Shown: piece by piece, positions 23,940 to 32,475 of the stretch
Layout of the letters: every line of letters begins with the position of its first letter
How positions within the stretch are numbered: position 1 is the first letter of the stretch
DNA from: Limnohabitans sp. 63ED37-2
GTDB lineage: Bacteria > Pseudomonadota > Gammaproteobacteria > Burkholderiales > Burkholderiaceae_C
Direction of reading: 5' to 3'
Assembly: GCF_001412535.1 (NCBI RefSeq)
Contig: NZ_CP011774.1
Span: forward strand, 2,909,501 to 2,973,500
Length of the DNA: 64,000 bases
Made by a program: the position numbers and the translations under genes
Notes under the pieces: generated by a model
What the model saw: only the letters and a program-made list of their open reading frames with translations
The model's database searches: none
Told to the model about the DNA's origin: nothing

Positions 23940-24686
23940 TTGAACCCCTCACCACCCGGCTACCTGACCAAACAGGAAAGCATTACGGTCTTGGGTGTGG
24001 ACGACTTGCTCATCCGCTCCTTGCTCGACAAAAATCAATTCCACGACCCCTTGGACGAAGCCCTGAATCTGGGCATCTCGTCGGCCGCTTGGCCCTTGTT
24101 TGGCCTGCTTTGGCCCTCTGGTATGCACCTGGCCGAGCGCATGGCACGCCGCTCCGTCACCGACGAGCGAATTCTGGAAATTGGGTGCGGTTTGGGCTTG
24201 GCCAGTTTGGTGGCCCACCGACGGGGTGCGCAGGTCACGGCCAGCGACTGCCATCCGCTGGCCCATTCTTTTTTGGACGAGAACACCCGCATCAATGGCT
24301 TGTTGCCCATGCGCTATTGCCATGGTCTGTGGGGCACGGCCGCGCTGCGCGAGGACGGCCTGCCCGTGCTCACGCAGGCGCACGACAGCCCCTTGACCGG
24401 TCTGTTTGATTTGATTGTGGGCAGCGACATCCTGTACGAGCGTGACGATGAGGGCACACTGGCCCACTTCATCGGCAAGCATGCCGCGCCCCAATCAGAA
24501 ATCTGGGTGATCGACCCCAACCGGGGCAACCGCGCCGCCTTTCACAAACACATGGCGCTGCTGGGTTTTGTGATGCACGAACAGGTGCTGGACCATGCCG
24601 AACACGACGGCATTGGTGCTTACAAAGGGCGGATGCTGACCTACAAACGCCAGGGGTCGCTTTCTACAGTCAGTCAGATGGTGTAG
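23940..24686 (+). CDS. Class I SAM-dependent methyltransferase
   Basis: About 248 residues. Motif I is ILEIGCGLGLASLVAHRRGAQ; VTASDCHPLAHSFL and FDLIVGSDILYERDD follow the order of class I methyltransferases, resembling the lysine-methyltransferase-like (METTL21/Nnt1-type) protein methylases. The substrate is not known. The start is uncertain: the frame is open upstream with no ATG. TTG at 23940 (MNPSPPGYLTKQES) gives the best match to the N-terminus I expect; TTG at 23904 is an alternative. It is convergent with xthA, whose stop lies one base away. Confidence 0.75.
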   Translation: MNPSPPGYLTKQESITVLGVDDLLIRSLLDKNQFHDPLDEALNLGISSAAWPLFGLLWPSGMHLAERMARRSVTDERILEIGCGLGLASLVAHRRGAQVTASDCHPLAHSFLDENTRINGLLPMRYCHGLWGTAALREDGLPVLTQAHDSPLTGLFDLIVGSDILYERDDEGTLAHFIGKHAAPQSEIWVIDPNRGNRAAFHKHMALLGFVMHEQVLDHAEHDGIGAYKGRMLTYKRQGSLSTVSQMV

Positions 24687-24687
24687 G

Positions 24688-25491
24688 TCAGATGCTGAAG
24701 TCGTAGCCGATCGTGATCGGCGCGTGGTCTGAGAATTTCTCGCCTTTGTAGATGTGCTCGGTGCGTGCCTTTTCGGCCACGGCGGGCGTGGCCAGGTGGT
24801 AGTCCAGGCGCCAGCCCACGTTCTTGGCATAGGCCTGGCCGCGGTTGCTCCACCAGGTGTAGCAGTCGTCGGTGGCTTCGGGTTTCAAGCGGCGGTACAC
24901 GTCCACCACACCACCTTCGGTGGTGAGCTGCGTCATCCACTGGCGCTCTTCGGGCAGAAAGCCGCTGTTCTTGAGGTTGCCCTTCCAGTTTTTCAGGTCA
25001 GCCTGTTGGTGGGCGATGTTCACGTCGCTGCAGACGATGAAGTCGCGCTCGGCCTTGAGGGCCATCAGGTGGGGGTACATCTTGTCCAAAAAGCGGAACT
25101 TGGCCTCCTGCCGCTCGGGGCCCGATGAGCCGCTCGGGAAGTACACGCTGATGATGGACAACTTGCGCGATGGCGTGTCGAAGCGCGTTTCCACATAACG
25201 GCCTTCGGCGTCGAATTCGCCGCCGTCAAAGCCGACCACCACGTCGCATGGCTCGTGGCGGGTGTAGACGCCCACGCCCGAGTAGCCTTTTTTCTCGGCA
25301 AAGTGGAAGTGGCCCTTCAAACCGGCCAGTTCTTCAAACTTGCCCGCCACATCGGGAGCCTGGGCTTTGACCTCTTGCACACAAATACAATCAGGTTTCT
25401 CTTGCGCCAGCCAAGCTTCGACCCCTTTGGTCGTGGCCGAACGGATGCCGTTGAGGTTGAGGCTGGTGAGTTTGAACAAGGATTTCCCCAT
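24688..25491 (-). CDS. xthA: Exodeoxyribonuclease III (AP endonuclease)
   Basis: 267 residues, exonuclease-endonuclease-phosphatase fold. LTSLNLNGIRSA (metal Asn), CICVQEVKAQ (catalytic Glu), YSGVGVYTR, SVYFPSGSSG, FIVCSDVNIAH (Asp-x-Asn) and RLDYHLATPA with SDHAPITIGY (Asp-His) are all present. It cuts DNA at abasic sites and removes 3' blocks in base-excision repair. The ATG overlaps that of divergent pyrE: the four bases CATG at 25489-25492 contain both initiation codons. Family length and start agree. Confidence 0.93.
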   Translation of the reverse strand: MGKSLFKLTSLNLNGIRSATTKGVEAWLAQEKPDCICVQEVKAQAPDVAGKFEELAGLKGHFHFAEKKGYSGVGVYTRHEPCDVVVGFDGGEFDAEGRYVETRFDTPSRKLSIISVYFPSGSSGPERQEAKFRFLDKMYPHLMALKAERDFIVCSDVNIAHQQADLKNWKGNLKNSGFLPEERQWMTQLTTEGGVVDVYRRLKPEATDDCYTWWSNRGQAYAKNVGWRLDYHLATPAVAEKARTEHIYKGEKFSDHAPITIGYDFSI

Positions 25492-26194
25492 GGTGACAGG
25501 ACAGGTAAGCGGCGCCGATACACAGGTGCTCGCTCAGGAATTTGTGCAGTTTGCGGTCGATTCGGGCGTCTTGCGCTTTGGGCAATTCAAGACCAAAGCC
25601 GGGCGCATGAGCCCTTACTTCTTTAATGCCGGCCTGTTTGACGATGGCGCCAAGCTGGGACGACTGGCGCAATTCTATGCACAAGCCCTGCTGGCCAGTG
25701 GCATCGAATTCGACATGATCTTTGGCCCTGCCTACAAGGGCATCCCGCTGGGCGCGGCTGTGGCCATCGAGCTGGCCCGTCTGGGCAAAAACGTGCCCTT
25801 CGCCTACAACCGCAAGGAAGCCAAAGACCACGGCGAAGGCGGCTCGCTGGTGGGTGCGCCGCTGAAAGGCCGCGTGCTGATCGTGGACGACGTGATGAGC
25901 GCAGGCACCGCTGCACGCGAATCGATTGCCTTGATCCAGGCCGCCGGGGCCACGCCCCACGCCATCGCGATTGCGTTAGACCGCCAGGAAATGGCCACGG
26001 AAAAGCAAGACGACGGCTCGGTCAAGGATGTGCCGCACAGCGCGGTTCAATATGTGCGCCACACCTTGGGCATGCAGGTGTGCACCATCGCCCAGCTGTC
26101 GGACCTGCTGGCCTTTCTGGCCCGGCAGAGCCAGCCTGAACTGCTGGCCCACTTGGCCCATGTGCAGGCTTACCGGGACCGCTACGGGGTCTGA
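25490..26194 (+). CDS. pyrE: Orotate phosphoribosyltransferase
   Basis: 234 residues. FGQFKTKAGRMSPYFFNAGLF split at the substrate loop, FGPAYKGIPLG, FAYNRKEAKDHGEGG (flexible catalytic loop) and the PRPP motif VLIVDDVMSAGTAARES identify OPRTase, which converts orotate and PRPP to orotidine monophosphate in pyrimidine synthesis. The ATG at 25490 shares the palindrome CATG with the divergent xthA start; GTG two codons on is a possible alternative. Promoters for each gene must lie within the other's coding sequence. Confidence 0.93.
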   Translation: MVTGQVSGADTQVLAQEFVQFAVDSGVLRFGQFKTKAGRMSPYFFNAGLFDDGAKLGRLAQFYAQALLASGIEFDMIFGPAYKGIPLGAAVAIELARLGKNVPFAYNRKEAKDHGEGGSLVGAPLKGRVLIVDDVMSAGTAARESIALIQAAGATPHAIAIALDRQEMATEKQDDGSVKDVPHSAVQYVRHTLGMQVCTIAQLSDLLAFLARQSQPELLAHLAHVQAYRDRYGV

Positions 26195-26611
26195 GTGGTG
26201 GGTACCCGTTGTGAGGGATGGACATAGCCACCCGTCCGTCATCGTCCTGTTTTGAGGTTGGCTCTGAGCCCACGGCTTCATCGCTGTGCGACCTGCTTGC
26301 GGCTGGTGCCTTTACATGCGTGTCATGAGGCAAATGCACAAACAGCCACCTGACGCCCGCCCACCACCCCCCCACCGCCTTCATTGCTGAGCTGCCCGAA
26401 CAACTGGGCTGCCTGAATCCTTGCTTTTTTCTTGATCAGCCAAGTCGCTGAGGTGGGCCTGAGCCTGTTTTCTCGCGCCTGGGAATGCATTTTTTTAACG
26501 AAATCACCTTTTAAGACTATTTATTGCATAGGAGTACGCCAATTGGTGGATTCGCAAACCGATTTATGTGGCGAGAATTTCATTTTTAACGTAGTTGGTA
26601 ATTCCTCCGCC
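26195..26611. other. Non-coding stretch upstream of the type I secretion operon
   Basis: About 417 bases without a credible gene. The last 130 bases are distinctly A+T-rich compared with the surroundings and probably carry the operon promoter. A weak candidate pair is TTAACG and TATTTA around 26494-26522 with 17 bases between; I would not call it firmly. No repeat of the nearby tRNA 3' end was seen here. Confidence 0.5.
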
Positions 26612-27979
26612 ATGATTCATTCTGAATGTCAAAAATGCATTCTTCAGTCCGCTCCAAAGGATGGGCTGTTTTTGAGATTTTTGGCCACTTCGAAAATCGC
26701 TTCGTCCATCCTGACCTTGTCTCTCTTGCCAGCCGTGCTGCATGCGCAGTCTTTGTCGCAAGTCGTGAACCAGGCCTTGCAGACCTACCCGGCCGTGTTG
26801 TCGGCATCTGCCCGCAGCGCTGCTGCCCGCACCGACATCACCCGGGCCCGAAGTGCCCATTACCCCCAAATTGGTGTCAGCGCGGCGGCCAACTCCTACG
26901 CTTCTGGCACCCTGCCAACCGGCGCGGAGCGAACCAGCCTTTCACCCACGGCCAAAGTCAACCTGTGGTCGGGTGGCCGCATTGAAGCGGAGGCGCAACG
27001 CGCCGAGGCGCTGACTTTGGCCTCGGAGTTTCAACAAGCCAACACCCTGGATGAAGTGGCGCTGTTGGCGGCTGAGGCTTACCTCAACTGGGCCAAAACC
27101 GCGGACCTTTACAGCCTGGCTGTTCGCAACGTCAACGCGCACCGCGAAACCTTGAACGACATCCAGAAAATTGCCCAGGCCGACACCGGTCGCAGGGTGG
27201 ATTACGAGCAAGCCTTGGTGCGCATGGAAAACGCCACCTTGGCATTGCAGCAACGCAAGTCAGACTTTGCCCAAGCCATCCAACGCTTGCGCCGCTTCTG
27301 GAAGGGCGACATGGATGCGCGGCCCATGAACCTGGACTCGGCCGTGGCCGAGTCGGGCGTGTTGGGGCGCATTCCGCCTTCTTTGGCCCAAGCCATGGAG
27401 CTGGTCTCGGAAGACTTGCCCCCCATTGCCCAAGCGCGTGCCCAAGTGCAAGCGGCTCAGGCCAGTGTGCGCCAGGCCAAGGGCCAGTTTTGGCCCACCG
27501 TGGATCTGGCAGTTTCTCGCCAAATCAACGCCACGACAGGCAGACAAGACGTCTTGACCCAGCTGCAACTGAACGCGCCTTTGTACAACGGGGGCGGCAC
27601 CTCGGCCTTGGTCGAGAGTGCCGTGAACCAGGTCAAGTCTGCCGAATTTGCTTTGGAAGAAGCCCGTCTGCTGGCCCGCGAAAAAGCGGCTTTTGCCTGG
27701 CAAGAGTGGGCTTCGGCCAGAGCCCGTTCGGACACCGGCAGCGCCCAGTCTTTGGTGGGTGACAAATTGGTCGACGCTTATCGGCAGCAATTTCGTGTTG
27801 CCCGCCGATCTTTGCTGGATCTTTTGAACATCCAGGCCGACACCTTCAATTACCGCAGTTCTGCGAACGCCGCTTTTCATGATGAACGCATCGCGCGTGC
27901 GCGTTTGCTGGCGGCCACAGGCGAACTGGCCAAGCGTTTTTCTACTGAACCCGGTCTGGTTCTGCCGTCTGCCCGATGA
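26612..27979 (+). CDS. TolC-family outer-membrane channel of a type I secretion system
   Basis: 455 residues. A signal peptide ends at AVLHAQSLSQ. The mature protein starts SQVVNQALQTYPAVLSASARSAAARTDI and continues with two outer-membrane efflux repeats rich in long helices and Ala/Gln, ending YRQQFRVARRSLLDLLNIQAD, a conserved TolC/LapE element. It forms the outer-membrane duct for the ABC and adaptor proteins encoded next. Start uncertain: ATG at 26612 lacks a good ribosome site; a TTG about 19 codons later (MRFLATSKIASS) sits after AAGGA and gives a normal signal peptide. The ABC gene follows after 27 bases. Confidence 0.85.
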   Translation: MIHSECQKCILQSAPKDGLFLRFLATSKIASSILTLSLLPAVLHAQSLSQVVNQALQTYPAVLSASARSAAARTDITRARSAHYPQIGVSAAANSYASGTLPTGAERTSLSPTAKVNLWSGGRIEAEAQRAEALTLASEFQQANTLDEVALLAAEAYLNWAKTADLYSLAVRNVNAHRETLNDIQKIAQADTGRRVDYEQALVRMENATLALQQRKSDFAQAIQRLRRFWKGDMDARPMNLDSAVAESGVLGRIPPSLAQAMELVSEDLPPIAQARAQVQAAQASVRQAKGQFWPTVDLAVSRQINATTGRQDVLTQLQLNAPLYNGGGTSALVESAVNQVKSAEFALEEARLLAREKAAFAWQEWASARARSDTGSAQSLVGDKLVDAYRQQFRVARRSLLDLLNIQADTFNYRSSANAAFHDERIARARLLAATGELAKRFSTEPGLVLPSAR

Positions 27980-28006
27980 ACCTAACCCGATACCCCTTGA
28001 TCCCAC

Positions 28007-30247
28007 ATGGCTAAATTGATCCCCATGCCTACTTTGGGTGGCACCTCATCGCCCAACTCGGCGCAGGCGCCCACCTCGGCACAGGCTCCCACTCAGCCCA
28101 AAACGGACGCGATGGCTGACCCGCTGCTCATGTGCATGACCATGGCCGCGAAATTGCTGGGGCGACCCGTTCACTACCAAGTGATGCGGGCTGGTTTTGC
28201 GCTGGACAACCGTGGCCGAGTGCCTTTGGCGGCATACCCGGACATGGCGCACAAAAATGGCTTGATGGCCGCATGGTCACGGGTGCGTTTGTCAGAAATT
28301 CCGCATTACGTTTTGCCGGTGCTGATGCCCTTGATCGATGGTCGAGCGTGCGTGCTTCGCAGTATCCAAGACAACGAAGCCATTGTTTTGTGGGCCGACA
28401 GAGGCATGGAGGATCAGCGCATCCCCTTGGCCGAATTGCAAGCCTTGGCGCGTCCTGAGGTGTTGGCGCTGAAATTGCCGCCCACACGCCACGACCAAAC
28501 CTTGACGCCCATGCAGGGCTCGGCCTTCAACTGGTTTTGGGGCACGCTTTGGCGCTTTCGTGCGTTCTACGTAGAGTCCATGGTGGCCACCGTCGTGGCC
28601 AACGTCCTCACGTTGGCGTCCATCTTTTTCACGATGAACGTTTATGACCGGGTGGTGCCCACCGGTGCTTACACGTCTTTGTGGACCTTGGCCATTGGAA
28701 CGACCGTGGCCATTTTTCTGGAGTTCATCATGCGTTGGCTCAAAGCCCGCTTGGTGGATCTGGGTGGGAAAAAAGCAGATTTGGCCATCAATGCGACCTT
28801 GCTCAGAGAGATCATGGCCATTCGCTTGGAGCACAGGCCCCAGTCGGTGGGCATTTTTTCCAGCTCCATGCGTGATTTCGAATCGTTGCGCGACTTCTTT
28901 TCTTCGGCCTCTCTCGTCTTGTTGGCCGACATGCCTTTCGTTTTGATGTTCTTGGCCTTGATCGCGATGGTGGGTGGCCCGCTGGTCTGGATTCCTGCGC
29001 TGGCCGTGCCCTTGTTGATCATCATTGGTCTGGTGGCGCAGCGGCCCTTGATGACGGCGATGCGCGAGAACATGAAAGAGTCGGGCGACAAACAAAGCGT
29101 TTTGGTGGAGTCCGTCCTCAACCTCGAGTTGCTCAAGGCGCACAACGCTGAAAGCTATTTGCAGCGCCGTTGGGAAATGTCCAACTTGGCTGGCGCCGAC
29201 TCGTACAAACGCATTCGCAGCCTGACCAACTGGATCATGGGCTTCACCACCTCCATCCAGCAACTCATCACGGTCGCCATGGTGGTCGGTGGTGTGTATT
29301 TGATCCATTCGAACCAGTTGACGCTGGGGGGACTGATTGCCTCGGTGATTTTGGCAGGCCGTGCCATTGCGCCTTTGGCGAGTGTCATGTCCCTTGCATC
29401 GCGCTACCAGCAAGCCGCAACATCGCTGGAAACCCTCGATGGCTTGATGAAGCGCCCACGCGACCGTATCCATGGCCGCAACTATGTTGTGCCTGAAATG
29501 ATTGAGGGCGGACTCCAAGCCGATGCGCTGGAGTTTGCCTACCCTGGCGAACACAAAATTCCCGTCATCAAAAAGCTGTCGATACAAATCGCACCCGCTC
29601 AAAAGGTCGCGATGCTCGGGCGCGTTGGCAGTGGCAAAAGCACCTTGTTGCGGCTGATGGCTGGGCTGTATTCGCCCGGCGCCGGAAGCGTTCGACTCGA
29701 TGGTGTGGATTTGCAGCAACTCGAGCCCAGCGAGGTGCGCAGCCGCATCGGCTATGTGGGTCAGGACCCGCAGCTGTTCATGGGCACCGTGCGCGACAAC
29801 CTGGTTTTGGCCGACAGCTGGATCAGCGATGTGAAGATCATTGAAGTCCTCAAGGCCTTGAACATCTATGACATCGTGGCGACTCACCCTCTGGGCCTCG
29901 ACATGCCTGTCACTGAAGCTGGTGGCGGCTTGTCGGGCGGTCAACGTCAACTGCTGTCGATTGCCCGCATGATGCTGCGCAACCCGCAATTGGTGTTCAT
30001 GGACGAACCCACTTCGAACATGGACCAAAACACAGAAGCGCGGGTGATTGCCGTTCTCAAGGACTGGCTGCGCGGGCGCACCTTGCTGATGGCGACCCAC
30101 AGACCCCAATTGCTGGAGTGGGTGGATTTGATCGCGGTCATCGACAGTGGCCAATGTGTCGCACTGGGACCCAAGCAGGAAATGATTGACAAACTGTCCC
30201 GTGGCATTGATGTCAATGGCGTCAAAAATCAGGGAGCGCCCACATGA
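28007..30247 (+). CDS. Type I secretion ABC transporter (LapB/PrtD-RtxB type)
   Basis: 746 residues. An N-terminal C39-like domain (about 30-150) lacks an obvious catalytic Cys-His pair, as in transporters of RTX proteins and LapA-type adhesins, where it binds rather than cuts the cargo. The membrane domain spans about 185-440, starting at VESMVATVVANVLTLASIFF. The ATPase has Walker A GRVGSGKST (about 538), signature LSGGQRQLLS (about 642), Walker B QLVFMDEPTSNMD (about 660) and H-loop ATHR (about 697). It energises one-step export of an unfolded substrate. It overlaps the adaptor gene by four bases. No RTX or adhesin gene lies in the window. Confidence 0.9.
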   Translation: MAKLIPMPTLGGTSSPNSAQAPTSAQAPTQPKTDAMADPLLMCMTMAAKLLGRPVHYQVMRAGFALDNRGRVPLAAYPDMAHKNGLMAAWSRVRLSEIPHYVLPVLMPLIDGRACVLRSIQDNEAIVLWADRGMEDQRIPLAELQALARPEVLALKLPPTRHDQTLTPMQGSAFNWFWGTLWRFRAFYVESMVATVVANVLTLASIFFTMNVYDRVVPTGAYTSLWTLAIGTTVAIFLEFIMRWLKARLVDLGGKKADLAINATLLREIMAIRLEHRPQSVGIFSSSMRDFESLRDFFSSASLVLLADMPFVLMFLALIAMVGGPLVWIPALAVPLLIIIGLVAQRPLMTAMRENMKESGDKQSVLVESVLNLELLKAHNAESYLQRRWEMSNLAGADSYKRIRSLTNWIMGFTTSIQQLITVAMVVGGVYLIHSNQLTLGGLIASVILAGRAIAPLASVMSLASRYQQAATSLETLDGLMKRPRDRIHGRNYVVPEMIEGGLQADALEFAYPGEHKIPVIKKLSIQIAPAQKVAMLGRVGSGKSTLLRLMAGLYSPGAGSVRLDGVDLQQLEPSEVRSRIGYVGQDPQLFMGTVRDNLVLADSWISDVKIIEVLKALNIYDIVATHPLGLDMPVTEAGGGLSGGQRQLLSIARMMLRNPQLVFMDEPTSNMDQNTEARVIAVLKDWLRGRTLLMATHRPQLLEWVDLIAVIDSGQCVALGPKQEMIDKLSRGIDVNGVKNQGAPT

Positions 30248-31455
30248 TCAAGTACAAAGCCAGCCGTTCGGGCTTTGGTGTCAATACCGTTGAAGACGAC
30301 GAGCGCCGGGCCAGCCAGACACTGGTCTGGGCAACCGGCCTGACTTTGGTTTTGGCGCTGGTTTGGGCGGCCTTGTTTGAGTTGGATGAAATCACCCGAG
30401 GCCAAGGCAAGGTGATTCCAACCAGCAGGGAACAGGTCATTCAGAGTCTTGACTCAGGCGTCTTGAGTGAATTGTTTGTGCGCGAAGGCAGCGTGGTTGA
30501 AAAAGACCAGGTTCTTTTGCGCATCGACGATGCCCGCTCGGGTGCCGTTTTCAGGGAAGCGCAAGAGAAGTACCTTTCTTTGACCGCCTTGGCTGCTCGA
30601 CTCAAGGCCGAAGCCTACGGCACTGCCCTGGTTTTCCCCCCTGAACTCAATGCACAACCCGACTTGATGCAGCAGGAACTGCAAGCTTTTAATGCACGCA
30701 AACGTTCATTGACCCAGTCACTGCAGGCCTTGGACACCTCACTGGCGGCCGTCAACCGTGAGTTGGTCATCACCGAACCCATGGTGCGCCAGGGCGTGAT
30801 GTCCGAAGTGGAATTGCTCCGTCTCAAACGCCAGCAATCGGAGTTGATGGGGCAACGCGCCGAACGCCAAAACCGTTATCTGACGGATGCCAACAACGAG
30901 CTGACCCGCGTGGCATCTGAGCTGTCTCAAACCAAAGAAAACGCCTCCGCCCGTGAAGACGCCTTCCTGCGCACCACCATCCGCTCGCCCATGAAGGGGG
31001 TGGTCAAGAATGTCCAAATCACCACTGTGGGCGGCGTGGTGCAAGCGGGTCAACCCATTTTGGAGATCGTGCCCACTGAAGATGAGATGCTGGTCGAAGC
31101 CTACGTCAAGCCTTCCGAAGTGGCCTTCCTGAAAGTAGGTCAAGCCGCTGTGGTGAAGCTCACCGCTTATGACTTCAACAAATACGGTGGTCTCGAGGGT
31201 GTTCTGGAACATTTGAGCCCTGATACTTTGCGCGATGAAAAACAAAAGAAGCCCGGTAACCCCGTCGAGCTGGAAGAGGGCTTTTATCGAATCATCGTCC
31301 GCGTCAAAGAGCCTACAGATTTGCGCAATGGTTTGCGTTTGGTCCCTTCACCCGGGATGACCGCCTCCGTGGAAATCCGTACAGGCTCCAAGACCGTTCT
31401 GGAATACATCTTCCGTCCGCTTCAGAACGTCACGCAAGCTTTACGTGAACGGTAA
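30244..31455 (+). CDS. HlyD-family membrane fusion (adaptor) protein
   Basis: 403 residues: cytoplasmic N-tail, one membrane span (about 27-47), a biotinyl-lipoyl-like half-motif around residues 58-95 (GQGKVIPTSREQVIQSL, then DSGVLSELFVREGSVVEKDQ), a long coiled coil (about 105-235) and the beta-barrel with IRSPMKGVVKNVQITTVGG and YVKPSEVAFLKVGQ. It links the ABC exporter to the TolC channel across the periplasm. The ATG overlaps the ABC stop (ATGA). Family and context make the role clear; the cargo is unknown. Confidence 0.9.
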   Translation: MIKYKASRSGFGVNTVEDDERRASQTLVWATGLTLVLALVWAALFELDEITRGQGKVIPTSREQVIQSLDSGVLSELFVREGSVVEKDQVLLRIDDARSGAVFREAQEKYLSLTALAARLKAEAYGTALVFPPELNAQPDLMQQELQAFNARKRSLTQSLQALDTSLAAVNRELVITEPMVRQGVMSEVELLRLKRQQSELMGQRAERQNRYLTDANNELTRVASELSQTKENASAREDAFLRTTIRSPMKGVVKNVQITTVGGVVQAGQPILEIVPTEDEMLVEAYVKPSEVAFLKVGQAAVVKLTAYDFNKYGGLEGVLEHLSPDTLRDEKQKKPGNPVELEEGFYRIIVRVKEPTDLRNGLRLVPSPGMTASVEIRTGSKTVLEYIFRPLQNVTQALRER

Positions 31456-31483
31456 TCTTTCAACTTCAAGCTGGATCCTCTCC

Positions 31484-32155
31484 ATGTCCCAAGAAACTTC
31501 GGCTGTGATCGATTCAAATCGATTCGTAACAAACAGCAAACCCAATCCTTTGGCCAAGACACCCGCACAAACGCCTCAATTCTTGAGCACCGCAGAAGCC
31601 GCTCGAATGTTGGGTTTGTCCACCACCTTGGTGCAGACTTTGGTCGATCAAGGTGACCTCAAAGGATGGAAAACGCGTGGTGGCCATCGGCGCATCTCCC
31701 TCGACTCCATTTTGGGTTATCAGACAGACGCCCGGCATGTGACTGGCTCTTCACTCAAATCCTCGACCAAGCCCAAGGTGACGATCGTGATCGAATCGCC
31801 CACTTTGTTCTCAGAGCTCAAAGCCGAATGCGATGTGTGGAACATGCCCATTGATGTCCGCTTCTTTGATTCGGTCACGGAAGCATTGCTTGAACTCTCC
31901 AGCCAAAAGCCAGACATGATGGTGGTGGAGATGTCGATGCCCAGGCCCCAACAAGAAAAGACATTTCAGGCGCTGGAGAACTTCAACCAGCGTGGTCACA
32001 CCCCTTTGTCCGTTGTCTTGATCACATCTGAGAAAGCGTTGAAGGCCAGCATGCCTGCAGGGGCCAGTTCTTCGATCCAGGTGGTCTCGGGCCCCATGTC
32101 GGCCGTCTGGCTGCACGCCTATCTCACGGGTGTGATTGCGTCGTACAGAGTTTGA
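31484..32155 (+). CDS. HTH (excisionase-type) regulator with receiver-like C-terminal domain
   Basis: 223 residues. Residues about 33-80 (FLSTAEAARMLGLSTTLVQ ... WKTRGGHRRISLDSI) are a MerR/excisionase-type winged helix-turn-helix. Residues about 96-215 look like a response-regulator receiver: beta strand KVTIVIES, then SQKPDMMVVEMSMP, where the usual phospho-acceptor Asp is Glu149, and VVLITSEKAL. The N-terminal acidic pair is also absent. It may therefore act without phosphorylation, or as a permanently active mimic. It lies 28 bases after the adaptor gene and is the last gene of the secretion operon, so it probably regulates secretion or its substrate. No exact family was recognised. Confidence 0.75.
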   Translation: MSQETSAVIDSNRFVTNSKPNPLAKTPAQTPQFLSTAEAARMLGLSTTLVQTLVDQGDLKGWKTRGGHRRISLDSILGYQTDARHVTGSSLKSSTKPKVTIVIESPTLFSELKAECDVWNMPIDVRFFDSVTEALLELSSQKPDMMVVEMSMPRPQQEKTFQALENFNQRGHTPLSVVLITSEKALKASMPAGASSSIQVVSGPMSAVWLHAYLTGVIASYRV

Positions 32156-32162
32156 AACGGGG

Positions 32163-32180
32163 AGCCCCGGTTGCCGGGCT
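32163..32180 (+). terminator. Weak hairpin after the secretion operon
   Basis: AGCCC(C)GG-TTG-CCGGGCT forms a short stem with one bulge eight bases after the regulator stop. No T-run follows, so it is only a possible transcript end. Confidence 0.3.
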
Positions 32181-32259
32181 AGGCACACAGTGCAGTTGGC
32201 TGTGTGAGCCCAGGACTTTTGAGTGGGCAGTTTGCGTACAACCCATTTGTGAAGTGAAA

Positions 32260-32335
32260 TGGTGCGGCTGGCGGGGATCGAACCCACGACCCTTGGCTTC
32301 GGAGGCCAATACTCTATCCACTGAGCTACAGCCGC
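32260..32335 (-). tRNA. tRNA-Arg (anticodon CCG)
   Basis: Read on the minus strand, the acceptor arms GCGGCTG and CAGCCGC pair fully and the discriminator A is followed by an encoded CCA (32260-32262). The D-arm is AGCTCAGTGGATAGAGT, the anticodon stem TTGGC/GCCAA encloses loop CTCCGAA giving anticodon CCG (codon CGG), and the T-arm holds GGGTTCGATCC. All cloverleaf pairs are intact. It is transcribed toward the secretion operon. The rest of the 320-base gap (32156-32475) holds only the hairpin before it and the promoter region after it. Confidence 0.97.
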
Positions 32336-32410
32336 ACTTTACAATTTCAAATTATCTCACGCCTGCATCTTCACTTGTCCGTATTGCAAGATCTGTGAAG
32401 GGTGCAACGC

Positions 32411-32416
32411 TATAAT
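32411..32416 (+). promoter_or_regulatory. -10 element for the cytochrome c5-like gene
   Basis: A perfect TATAAT lies 60 bases upstream of the ATG at 32476. No convincing -35 hexamer is found at 16-18 bases upstream; TTGCAA at 32384-32389 is 21 bases away. An AGAGGA ribosome site at 32465-32470 precedes the start. Confidence 0.5.
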
Positions 32417-32475
32417 GCGTGGTTGATTTCGGTCAACATACAGGCCATTGCGGCCACGCCCCTACAGAGGATCTC

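Noticed and set aside
28292..30154. 620-codon open frame on the minus strand
   Set aside because: It is antisense to the ABC exporter, whose ATPase motifs are complete.
26612..31455. Calling the transporter a multidrug efflux pump
   Set aside because: The ABC protein has a C39-like N-domain and type I exporter order; RND or MacB features are absent.
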